A stretch of DNA of 64,000 nucleotides from assembly GCA_902490305.1 (NCBI GenBank), contig CABUDI010000002.1:1-64000 (forward strand). The letters run 5' to 3'. This document shows positions 52,513-60,016 of this stretch, piece by piece. Made by a program: the position numbers and the translations under genes. Within the stretch, counting starts at the first letter, position 1, and every line of letters starts with the position of its first letter. The DNA is from an uncultured Collinsella sp. Lineage in GTDB: Bacteria > Actinomycetota > Coriobacteriia > Coriobacteriales > Coriobacteriaceae. The notes under the pieces were generated by a model. It worked only from the letters and a program-made list of their open reading frames with translations. It was not told the DNA's origin and did not search any database.

Positions 52513-52558
52513 GCCTGCAGGCGAGCTGTTCTGAACGTCTCGCCTGCAGGCTTATTTC
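52513..52558 (+). terminator. terminator after SIS copy 2
   Basis: GCCTGCAGGCGAG (52513-52525) pairs perfectly with CTCGCCTGCAGGC (52539-52551), followed by TTATTT. It stands between the SIS gene and the decayed PTS gene. Confidence 0.8.
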
Positions 52559-52581
52559 TGGGGTTAATCAGAATAGTTGCC

Positions 52582-53267
52582 CAGTACCTCCAAGTTGCGC
52601 TGGTCGCATTATAGCGTCTATGGACGAGCAAGCATTTGGCATTACGATGCTTGGTCGTCCGCTGTTTACGAGCCTGTTTGTCGGCTTGATCCTTGGCGAT
52701 GTCCAGCAGGGAGTTATCGTCGGCGCTGCTTTGGAGTCCATGTTCATGGGCGCCATCATGGTCGGCGCGGCGGTTCCTCCTGAGGTCTATGCCTTCGGCG
52801 TGCTTGGCTGCGCGTTTGCCGTCATTACGGGTACGGGCACGGCAACTGCCGTCGCGCTCGCCCTTCCCGTCTCCGTCTTCCTTCTCTACTCCGTGATTAA
52901 CTTTGCAACGCGTATCGTCGCCGCCCATCTGGGATACGACCTGGGAACCAAGTTCCTGCAGCAGTCCGAAGAGAACAACCTTATGTCTCGCATGACGCAT
53001 GCTGCCGGCGTTCTCGGAATGACCGTCATTGGCGCGATGATTGCGGCACAGGTCTCGCTGTCCACGGCTTTGACCTTTGATGTGGGTGGTTCGGAGATTG
53101 TCCTGCAGGATCTGTTCGATTCGATCTTCCCCGGTCTGCTGCCCTTGCTGGCAACGTTCGCTTGCGTTGCCCTATACAAAAAGGGTGTCAAGACCATTTG
53201 GATTATTATTGGCATCTTCGCGATCTGCATCATCGGAACGGGCTTGGGAGTGTTCGCGGCGGCGTAA
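52582..53267 (+). pseudogene. decayed EIIC::EIID chimera of a third mannose-family PTS
   Basis: From ATG 52620 a 215-residue frame joins two different subunits. Residues 1-86 are EIIC-like (LGRPLFTSLFVGLILGDVQQ, then VGAAVPPEV and the following helix). Residues from about 92 are EIID-like (HLGYDLGTKFLQQ, then GVLGMTVIGAM, FPGLLPLLATFACVALYKKG). The EIIC N-terminus continues upstream in another frame (QYLQVALVA from 52582), broken by a one-base loss near 52609. So about 170 codons of EIIC and 150 of EIID are gone, plus a frameshift. No IIA or IIB partner is nearby, and a terminator precedes it. Confidence 0.85.
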
Positions 53268-53312
53268 TTTTGACTGCTATGCTCGCGCGTTGGATAACTA
53301 ACTGACCGTTTG

Positions 53313-53348
53313 AAAACGGGGTTCGGCGTAAGGACGGCCCCGTTTTTT
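53313..53348 (+). terminator. terminator at the right end of the island
   Basis: AAAACGGGG (53313-53321) pairs with CCCCGTTTT (53338-53346) around a 16-nt loop, and T follows. Confidence 0.8.
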
Positions 53349-53364
53349 GTTTGAGGGATTTTCC

Positions 53365-53640
53365 GACCGTCCAAAAATCCACGCTCGCCCATCACCCACG
53401 TATCTCTCATCTCTCATTCGTCACTAATACGAGAGATAGCAGAAAGACGAGAGATAAATATGAGAGATAACTGATTAGCAAAGAGACAAGCAATCATGGT
53501 ATTGTCTCAATACTGATTGTTCTACCAGTAAAAACATGTTTAAATGAAACAGATGGCAGACATCTTATCTTTCATCTCTCACTTATCTCTAATATGAGAG
53601 ATAGCAGAAAGACGAGAGATAATTACGAGAGATAACTGAG
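53365..53640. repeat. repeat-rich leader of the AlbA-type gene
   Basis: Two 48-bp blocks (53427-53474 and 53592-53639) are about 92% identical; each has three GAGAGATA units with the pattern GAGAGATAGCAGAAAGACGAG. Inverted TATCTCTC/ATCTCTCA units precede each block. Between them lies a spacer with TGATTGTTCTACCAGTAAAA. The same arrangement in decayed form lies at 43140-43345. The start also holds an inverted family D fragment (CCAAAAATCCACGCTCG). Confidence 0.8.
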
Positions 53641-53697
53641 AGACGAAGGAAATCTATTCGCGGCATTCTCCGCCGGGCCGAGCGAAAGGACATGCAG

Positions 53698-55164
53698 ATG
53701 AACGAAAACGAGCTGACCGGTCTGCTCGAGTCTTTAAGGCGCATGGGCTCGGACGATCTTAACGTCGAGGTCAAGGAGAGTGCCACGACGCTTTCCCGCG
53801 ACGTATGGGAAACGGTTAGCGCATTCGCGAATACCGCTGGCGGAATTATCGTGCTCGGCGTGAGCGAGCGCGCGGGCTTTGTCCCGGTTGAGAACTTTGA
53901 GACCGAGAAGGTGCTCAACCAATTCGTAGCGGGCATGGGTGATGCCGGCGGGCGCGGAAAACTGGCCAATCCGCCCAAATACACCATTGAACGCGTGGAG
54001 CTCCAGGGCACCGTGGTTCTGGTCATCACGATTGAGGAGCTCGACCCGTCGAGCAAGCCTTGTTATGTCATAGAGCGGGGCGCTCAAGGCGGCAGCTACA
54101 AACGCATCGATGATAAAGATGTTCCGCTCTCGTCGACCGAGGTCCTGTCCTTGTCATCGTATGAGCGGACGAGCCCCAGTGATCGCGATGCAGTGCCCGG
54201 CGCGGTCGCAGGCGATTTTGACGAGGCCCTGGTCGACCGCACGATAGAGCGTGCTTTCTCACTGACACCTCGTGCGATGCGCGGCGCGCCGGACAAGAAA
54301 ACGAAGCTGGAGCGCCTGAATTTCCTCGACTCCCAGGGCAACGTCACTAAGGCCGGACTCCTGGCCGCGGGTGCCTATCCCCAGCAGTTCTATCCCAAGC
54401 TCTTTATCGATGTGGCGGTCTATGCCGGAACGCAGAAGGGCGCGGCGGGGTCGTTGAGGTTCATGGACCGTACGATCTGCGAGGGAACGTTGGGCGAAAT
54501 GATCTCGGATGCCGTCGCGGCAATCGCCAAGAATTTGCGACGAACCTCGATGATTAAAGGCGTCTCGCGTGTCGACTCGCTGGAGATTCCCGAGGAGGTC
54601 CTGCGCGAGGCAATTGCCAACGCCGTAATCCACCGAGAATACGGAGACCGGTTCTGTGGGCAGTCGATCGCTGTTGACGTCTTTGATGACCGTATCGAAG
54701 TGACGAACCCCGGCGGCCTATACGGAGGAAAGACTCGCGAGAACCTGTTTGACGGCAGCTCCCGATGTCGCAATGCGACGCTTGTGAAACTGATGTCGAT
54801 TGTTCCGCTGCCGGATGGTGCAGGTTCGCCGGCTGAGGGCAATGGCTCAGGCATCCCGATGATGATCGATGCCATGCGCGCGCATGGTCTCGCCGAGCCC
54901 CTGTTCTGCCCGGGGTTCGATCGGTTCAAGGTCGTACTTTACCGTTCAAAGATCGAGCCGGTCGATCATGGCGGGGGCTTAATTGTGACGGCACTCAAAC
55001 ATTACGGCGAGCTGGGGACGCGTGAGCTGGCAGAGCGCACGGGGCTCACAATTTCCCAGGTTAGGTCGCGCGTCAACGCGCTCATTGCTCAAGGCGAGCT
55101 TGAGCCCACGGCGCCGGCGACGAGCCGCAACCGCAAGTATCGACTGTTGGAGCGCGTGGAATAA
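53698..55164 (+). CDS. AlbA_2-domain putative DNA-binding transcriptional regulator
   Basis: A 488-residue protein with an N-terminal AlbA_2/Schlafen-type domain (NVEVKESATTLSRDVWETVSA, then ANTAGGIIVLGVSE), a central GHKL-like ATP-binding region (REAIANAVIHREYGDRFCGQ; VTNPGGLYGG; GNGSGIPMMI), and a C-terminal winged helix (LGTRELAERTGLTISQVRSRVNALIAQGEL). Such proteins are usually labelled RecG-like or ATP-binding regulators, some tied to phage defence. The ATG at 53698 has AAAGGA 7 nt upstream; 53692 is too close to it. The GAGAGATA blocks ahead may be its own operator. A remnant paralogue lies at 43374. Confidence 0.82.
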   Translation: MNENELTGLLESLRRMGSDDLNVEVKESATTLSRDVWETVSAFANTAGGIIVLGVSERAGFVPVENFETEKVLNQFVAGMGDAGGRGKLANPPKYTIERVELQGTVVLVITIEELDPSSKPCYVIERGAQGGSYKRIDDKDVPLSSTEVLSLSSYERTSPSDRDAVPGAVAGDFDEALVDRTIERAFSLTPRAMRGAPDKKTKLERLNFLDSQGNVTKAGLLAAGAYPQQFYPKLFIDVAVYAGTQKGAAGSLRFMDRTICEGTLGEMISDAVAAIAKNLRRTSMIKGVSRVDSLEIPEEVLREAIANAVIHREYGDRFCGQSIAVDVFDDRIEVTNPGGLYGGKTRENLFDGSSRCRNATLVKLMSIVPLPDGAGSPAEGNGSGIPMMIDAMRAHGLAEPLFCPGFDRFKVVLYRSKIEPVDHGGGLIVTALKHYGELGTRELAERTGLTISQVRSRVNALIAQGELEPTAPATSRNRKYRLLERVE

Positions 55165-55264
55165 ATGCGTTAGCGGACGAGGCGACCCAATAATCGACCC
55201 TCGATTGGCGCCCACTAAGGTTAAGCGGTTGTTGCCCAGTTGACGGTGATGCTAAAGACTCGGC

Positions 55265-55756
55265 TTACGCCGGCATGGCCGCGAACCCGTCCATCAAGAA
55301 CAGCCTAAGAACCAGCTTGATGACATATCCCGGTTTGACTTCAGCCGCGTCAAAGACATGGCGCTCGGCGAGCTCGCTGCAGTATGTATAGATGTCGCGG
55401 ATAAGGTCCGCGCCCGAAAGCGTAAACATGTAGCCTGCGTCCGAAAGCGCATTGGGCGCGGCGGGCAACTTGGCCATGTGGCAGAACGTTTGCAGGTCGG
55501 GCGCCATAACATTCTGGTAGTCGAGGTGGCCGCTGGCATCCTGTGCGGCAAGCTCCAATTGGCGCACAAAATCCAGCGCCGCTGCCAGCACAAAGCTCGG
55601 CGTAGGCGCGTTGACGTCCTGAGTGGTCGCCACGAGCCTGCCCGCCGCCTGCGTGACAAGCCAAGCGACCTCGCGCTGGCAACGCACGGCCTTGCGCGTA
55701 ACCGGCTTGATGGACGAAGAAGAAACGCTCCCCTTAGGCGGATTCGAAGCAGCCAT
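55265..55756 (-). CDS. conserved hypothetical protein
   Basis: A 163-residue, mostly helical protein that I do not recognise. It has no signal peptide or membrane segment. Ser/Lys-rich residues 1-25 precede a helical body (TPSFVLAAALDFVRQLELAA; LSGADLIRDIYTYCSELAER; VIKLVLRLFLMDGF). A good site GGGAGGG lies before the ATG at 55756. It is convergent with the AlbA-type gene and divergent from the HNH gene. Confidence 0.6.
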   Translation of the reverse strand: MAASNPPKGSVSSSSIKPVTRKAVRCQREVAWLVTQAAGRLVATTQDVNAPTPSFVLAAALDFVRQLELAAQDASGHLDYQNVMAPDLQTFCHMAKLPAAPNALSDAGYMFTLSGADLIRDIYTYCSELAERHVFDAAEVKPGYVIKLVLRLFLMDGFAAMPA

Positions 55757-55971
55757 AAGACCCTCCCATGAACAATCCGGCCCAACAAGCCCGGATGAAA
55801 CACGTGCTACATCAGTATACAGGGAAGTGGGGCAGCGGGGTACAAACGCGCCAGCGGCAAACCGAGAGCATCAACGATGTGCCGATCGCGGAATGAGATC
55901 TCGTAATAATTGACTCTCGGCCATATTATTGAGGGGCATGACTCGCGTTCGTATGGTTGTAGGTGCTGGCG

Positions 55972-57054
55972 ATGAACGACATTGACCTTGCTGTTCCGTT
56001 GATGGATGGACCAAGCTATGACCGCGCCTGCAGTCTCGTGCCTTCCGAATACGTTGAGGCATGGGAGTGGTTTCTGGGTGAGGAACAGCGCGGCGGCGTT
56101 TGGACCAGCCTTCCGCACCACACCAAGGAAGATAGCCCTCAGTATCAGTATCGTTTGAGAATTGGCTCGGACTTCTTTCCCGTAACGCGGGATTCAGGGA
56201 TCTTCTGGCCGGGCCAGGATCGGGTGAAGCAAGATCCCAATAAGATCTTTGCGCTTTCGGTCCATAACTCTAAAAAGAGCTTCTACACCGATGTGCCTCC
56301 GCTCTATTTGGACGATGGTACGTGGGTCATTAAGTATTCGGTCCAAGCGCCAGGCGCCGTTGGTTCTCGAGACCAGAATTACAACCGTAAAATGCTCAAC
56401 TGCATGGAATGTGGCGTTCCAGTCGGAGTCATATTTGCAACCGAGGTGGGCTACAAGGTGCTCGGCCTTGCGTTTGTTGAACGGTTCGAGCCCGAAAACG
56501 GATGGTTTGTTCTGCACGGTCCTGTTCATAAAGGCGGACCGGACCCCCGTTTTGCGCCCGACATGAGCTATCTGAAGCACATGCCCGTCGATATTGAGTT
56601 TGCCGGACAGGGTACGACCGACGACGAAAAGGTCCGCTATGCGTTAAGGCGCGAGCGATTGGGGCAGCAATGGTTCCGCAAGCAGCTCGTTGCCGCCTAT
56701 GATGGCCGTTGCGCGGTGTCGGACTGCGGCGTCAGCGAAGCTCTGGAGGCTGCACATATCGAGAATTACTCGGGACCCAAATCGCAGGTTGCCAGCAACG
56801 GCATTCTGCTTCGGCGCGACTTACATGCTTTATTCGATGCTCATCTGATTTCGTTTGAGCCTGTTTGCGGCGAATATCGGCTGTGTGGATCGTACCTGCT
56901 GGATAAGACCGGCTACGCTTCCTTTGCGGGTGCGACGCTAAGGCAGCCGAATGAGCGTCAGTGGCGACCCAATACGGTGTTTCTTGAGGCCCATCGCATT
57001 GAGTTCGATCGCTCGGAAAAGAAGCGTGAAAAGGCGGGGCTTCTGCCGTATTAG
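55972..57054 (+). CDS. HNH endonuclease
   Basis: A 360-residue protein with a C-terminal HNH nuclease of the HNH_2 type: an FRKQLVAAYDGRCAVSDCG lead-in (about residues 235-253), EAAHIENYS with the first His, SNGILLRRDLHALFDAHLIS with the Asn and final His. The N-terminal 230 residues are a separate domain of unknown fold, perhaps a target-recognition module, with LPHHTKEDSPQYQYRL and TEVGYKVLGLAFVERFEPENG. This layout is common among restriction-like and phage-defence nucleases. No methyltransferase is nearby. ATG 55972 follows AGGTG; GTG 55963 is possible. Confidence 0.8.
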   Translation: MNDIDLAVPLMDGPSYDRACSLVPSEYVEAWEWFLGEEQRGGVWTSLPHHTKEDSPQYQYRLRIGSDFFPVTRDSGIFWPGQDRVKQDPNKIFALSVHNSKKSFYTDVPPLYLDDGTWVIKYSVQAPGAVGSRDQNYNRKMLNCMECGVPVGVIFATEVGYKVLGLAFVERFEPENGWFVLHGPVHKGGPDPRFAPDMSYLKHMPVDIEFAGQGTTDDEKVRYALRRERLGQQWFRKQLVAAYDGRCAVSDCGVSEALEAAHIENYSGPKSQVASNGILLRRDLHALFDAHLISFEPVCGEYRLCGSYLLDKTGYASFAGATLRQPNERQWRPNTVFLEAHRIEFDRSEKKREKAGLLPY

Positions 57055-57176
57055 CGTATTTGGCTTTGGCATTCTTTGACGATCGTGTTGTTTGATCGGA
57101 TCGCGTGGCGATGCAATCTCGCGCATGCCCGCCGGTGCATGCTCTTCCTGTTTTGTATAGCGAGAGGGGAGCGTGT

Positions 57177-57461
57177 ATGAGCTGGCGAGGCGATATTGCG
57201 ATGGGGAAGTACGGAAAACTGCCGTGTGCCCTTATAGACAACAATATGTTTCCGAGCGTAGAGGTTGATTGCGGGTCGTTTGTCGTCACCTGCCCTTGCT
57301 GCGGCTCGCAAATACCGTGTCTCGACATTCGGTTCATCGATGCGCGCGACAGGTTCAGCGACGAAGTGAGAAAACAGACAGGCGTTCATATGCCGGTGTA
57401 TCCGGAGAAATGCCCTGTTTGTGGCCTCGATATCGTGTATGACGCCGGCGACGAGGGATAG
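57177..57461 (+). CDS. small zinc-ribbon protein
   Basis: A 94-residue protein with CPCCGSQIPC (about residues 41-50) and CPVCG near the C-terminus, so it likely binds one zinc ion with four cysteines. No further family is recognised. It lies 122 nt after the HNH gene with GAGGGGAG upstream and could be its partner. It ends 38 bp before a convergent gene. Confidence 0.6.
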   Translation: MSWRGDIAMGKYGKLPCALIDNNMFPSVEVDCGSFVVTCPCCGSQIPCLDIRFIDARDRFSDEVRKQTGVHMPVYPEKCPVCGLDIVYDAGDEG

Positions 57462-57499
57462 GTGATGCGGAGGAGTTGGCTGTGAAGGCTTCTCCGTCC

Positions 57500-58186
57500 C
57501 TACAAATAAACCCCCTCACCGAGTTGCCTGTGGAACTCGGCGTGATGGTCGCGTGCCCAGGTAAAGAGTGCCTGGTCAAAATTGGTGCGCGCGGCTGGGA
57601 TGCCAAAGACGCCGGCAACTTCGACGCGCACAAACTCCAGTGCCGGCAGCTTGTTGATGGCAGTGAGGGCAAACGGGGACGAGGGCTCCTCGAACAGATA
57701 GCGGCTGCCTTGCAGCGCGTCGCAACTGGTGCACGTGTTGCCGAGCGACGGGGCTTTGGAGGCTCGCGCGCCTACGGGCTTGTAGCCGCAGCGCTTATGA
57801 AGGTAGTCGCGGATCTCGCCCGGCACGCAGCCAAGAGCGGGCACGATGGCGAGTGCGTTAGCGTTGGCCGTGTTGATGGCAATGTGCCCGGCTTCGTTGG
57901 ACGCGTGCGCGATGGCGATGCTCTCGTCGTTGTCGGCTCGATAGGGAATGCCGAAGGCCGCGACCGAGGTCTCTTTGTGACACTTCCAGCACTCGCGCTT
58001 GCCCAGTACTAGATATATATACGGCGCTGAGGGGTCGGATCGGTCAACACCGAGCAGCCACTCGGCAAAGGGCTCGGGGTTGACGCCGCTGGGTACATAC
58101 CAGACCTTCTTGGTCCGGTCCCATTTGGCGCCCAGCGCCTTGGCTTCTTCTTTGTGCGAAAAGGGGACATCGAGCTCGGTGCGCAT
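57500..58186 (-). CDS. DUF5710-domain protein with four-cysteine site
   Basis: A 228-residue protein whose first 37 residues form a DUF5710 domain (LDVPFSHKEEAKALGAKWDR then KKVWYVPSG), a small DNA- or nucleotide-associated module often found in primase-like and TraC-like mobile-element proteins. CWKC (66-69) and CTSC (152-155) probably form a zinc site. AAGGAG lies 5 nt before the ATG at 58186; the frame stays open to 58459 without a site. Function unknown. Confidence 0.7.
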   Translation of the reverse strand: MRTELDVPFSHKEEAKALGAKWDRTKKVWYVPSGVNPEPFAEWLLGVDRSDPSAPYIYLVLGKRECWKCHKETSVAAFGIPYRADNDESIAIAHASNEAGHIAINTANANALAIVPALGCVPGEIRDYLHKRCGYKPVGARASKAPSLGNTCTSCDALQGSRYLFEEPSSPFALTAINKLPALEFVRVEVAGVFGIPAARTNFDQALFTWARDHHAEFHRQLGEGVYL

Positions 58187-58435
58187 GGCGGCTCCTTGGT
58201 GCTGCAGGTGCAAGTGGCCCAAGGATACCGCAGGGCGCAGACATCGCGGCGTTTTGCTGAGAAGTTGCGGCTCGGATGGGTTCGAGACGTGTTGGTCTCG
58301 GCCTCGGTGACTATTGGGGCGGTTTTGATTGACTGCGGAGTCAGCCGGGATAGGCACTTGGGTCGCTGACGCGGTTTTGTGTATGGGCAGGGTGGTTGCT
58401 TGGGCTGTTGGAGCTGCCAGCTGATTTGGCGACAT

Positions 58436-58472
58436 AAAACAAAACAGCTCAGAGGACATAGCCTCTGAGCTG
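58436..58472 (-). terminator. terminator of tRNA-Val
   Basis: CAGCTCAGAGG (58445-58455) pairs with CCTCTGAGCTG (58462-58472). On the minus strand it is followed by TTTTGTTTTATG, a good T-run. Confidence 0.85.
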
Positions 58473-58480
58473 CGAACATT

Positions 58481-58555
58481 TGGTGGGCGTTAGAAGATTT
58501 GAACTTCTGACCTCTTCCGTGTCAGGGAAGCGCTCTCCCCCTGAGCTAAACGCCC
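58481..58555 (-). tRNA. tRNA-Val (anticodon GAC)
   Basis: On the minus strand the acceptor GGGCGTT pairs with AACGCCC, followed by A and an encoded CCA. The anticodon arm CTTCC/GGAAG holds the loop CTGACAC with anticodon GAC. The T-arm AGAAG/CTTCT holds TTCAAAT. A 75-nt gene with its own promoter and terminator. Confidence 0.95.
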
Positions 58556-58584
58556 GATCAAGGGTGCGCAAGCGCGCAAGGGAT

Positions 58585-58613
58585 AATATAACGGAGCCTG
58601 AACTCGGTGGCAA
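58585..58613 (-). promoter_or_regulatory. promoter of tRNA-Val
   Basis: On the minus strand TTGCCA (58613-58608) and TATATT (58590-58585) are separated by exactly 17 nt, 30 nt before the tRNA. Confidence 0.7.
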
Positions 58614-58844
58614 GAACATTTTTAAAAATCGCTTACATTGTGGAATTCGGGGGCTTTGTCGCATCCATTTCAAAAGAGCCTGCTGCCGCGATTTGGCTGT
58701 CGCATAATGCAAGGCCATTGCGGTATCGAGCTATGGAAAGACGCCTGCGGAATTGTCCTACCGATAAGCGGACAAGCCTCCAGCTGGTGACTTCGCCGTG
58801 GTAAGGTAAGCCGAATTGTTTCCAGGCTGTTTCGGGGGAGTGGA

Positions 58845-59867
58845 ATGAGCAAAGAGTGTGTCGAGCAGGTCGAAGGCGCAGGGGCTTCGGTGCCGATGAC
58901 CGATATATCGAACATTGATGTGCCCGAGGGCACCGACGAGCTCAGCCGTAGCACCCGCCGCGCCTGGCGCGACCGCCTTAACGATGCGTCGTCGCGCAAG
59001 ATGATCACGGGCGTCTTGGCTACGCTGGTGGGCGGTTCGTTTTGGGGCTTCTCGGGCACCAGCGCGAGCTTTCTGTTCGATACCTACCACGTCGACACCT
59101 TGTGGCTTATGAGCGTGCGTCAGATTCTCGCCGGTCTACTCTTTATGGCCGTGGTTGTTACGCGCGACCGCGAGCGCCTGATTAAGCTCTGGACCACACC
59201 CGCCGATCGCAAGCAGCTGCTGCTCTTTACCGCCTTTGGCCTGCTGTTCAACCAGTTTTGCTATCTTTCGGCCGTGCGCCTGACGAACGCCGGAACCGCG
59301 ACGGTGCTCCAGTGCCTGCAGCTCGTTATCATCATGGGCTACGCCTGCGTGACCGATCGCCGTATGCCGCGTACTCGCGAAGTCATCGGCATTGGCCTGG
59401 CTCTGGGTGGAACCTTTTTAATCGCCACCGGCGGCGACCCCACCAGCCTGAATATCTCGCCGCTTGGCCTGGCAGCAGGTCTTATGTGTGCGGTCAGCGC
59501 CGCGTGTATGGCGGTGATTCCCGCCAAGATCCTGCCCGAATACGGCAGCCCCATCGTCACGGGCTCGGCAATGCTCACGGCGGGCGTGGTCTCGTGCGTC
59601 TTCGTGCAGCCCTGGGCGCATATGCCGGCGCTCGACGCTGCCGGCATCGAGGCGCTCGCGGTGTTCGTGGTTATCGGCTCGTTTTTTGCTTACATGCTTT
59701 ATATGCAGGGCGTTAAGGACATCGGCTCGGTGCGCGCGAGCCTCATCGGAACTGTGGAGCCGGTTTCGGCGACCATCACCAGCGCCGTTATGCTGGGGAC
59801 GGTGTTTTTGCCGACCGACCTTATCGGCTTTGCCATGATCATCGTGATGATGTTCCTCACGGTGTAG
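58845..59867 (+). CDS. DMT-superfamily (EamA) transporter
   Basis: A 340-residue membrane protein with ten predicted helices in two EamA repeats (VLATLVGGSFWGFSGTSASF; second repeat from about residue 205, with FFAYMLYMQGVKDIGSVRAS). A hydrophilic stretch of about 50 residues precedes the first helix, longer than usual. EamA proteins mostly export amino acids or metabolites; the substrate is unknown. GGGGGAG lies before the ATG. It is not closely similar to the DMT protein at 20534 in its termini. Confidence 0.85.
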   Translation: MSKECVEQVEGAGASVPMTDISNIDVPEGTDELSRSTRRAWRDRLNDASSRKMITGVLATLVGGSFWGFSGTSASFLFDTYHVDTLWLMSVRQILAGLLFMAVVVTRDRERLIKLWTTPADRKQLLLFTAFGLLFNQFCYLSAVRLTNAGTATVLQCLQLVIIMGYACVTDRRMPRTREVIGIGLALGGTFLIATGGDPTSLNISPLGLAAGLMCAVSAACMAVIPAKILPEYGSPIVTGSAMLTAGVVSCVFVQPWAHMPALDAAGIEALAVFVVIGSFFAYMLYMQGVKDIGSVRASLIGTVEPVSATITSAVMLGTVFLPTDLIGFAMIIVMMFLTV

Positions 59868-60016
59868 TTGACGCCGCCGCCAAGACAGAAAAGGTGTTGT
59901 GCCGCATTTTCGCCAATTGACGTCCGTGTCTGGAGTTTAGCTGTCGATGCTCAAAATGCCATAAACTAGTAACGTTATGGACTTTTTCATTGCGACTCAA
60001 TTGCGAGGATTTCTTT

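Noticed and set aside
51684..53267. One long plus frame of 527 codons running from inside SIS copy 2 into the PTS remnant
   Set aside because: Its first 300 codons are the out-of-frame shadow of the SIS gene. Only the part from 52620 shows real PTS sequence.
53427..53639. Repeated blocks before the AlbA-type gene as a CRISPR array
   Set aside because: There are only two blocks, the inner GAGAGATA units are 8 bp with irregular spacing, there are no unique spacers of equal length and no cas genes.
57500..58459. A longer 319-residue form of the DUF5710 protein
   Set aside because: The extra N-terminal 91 residues have no domain character and AAGGAG marks the start at 58186.
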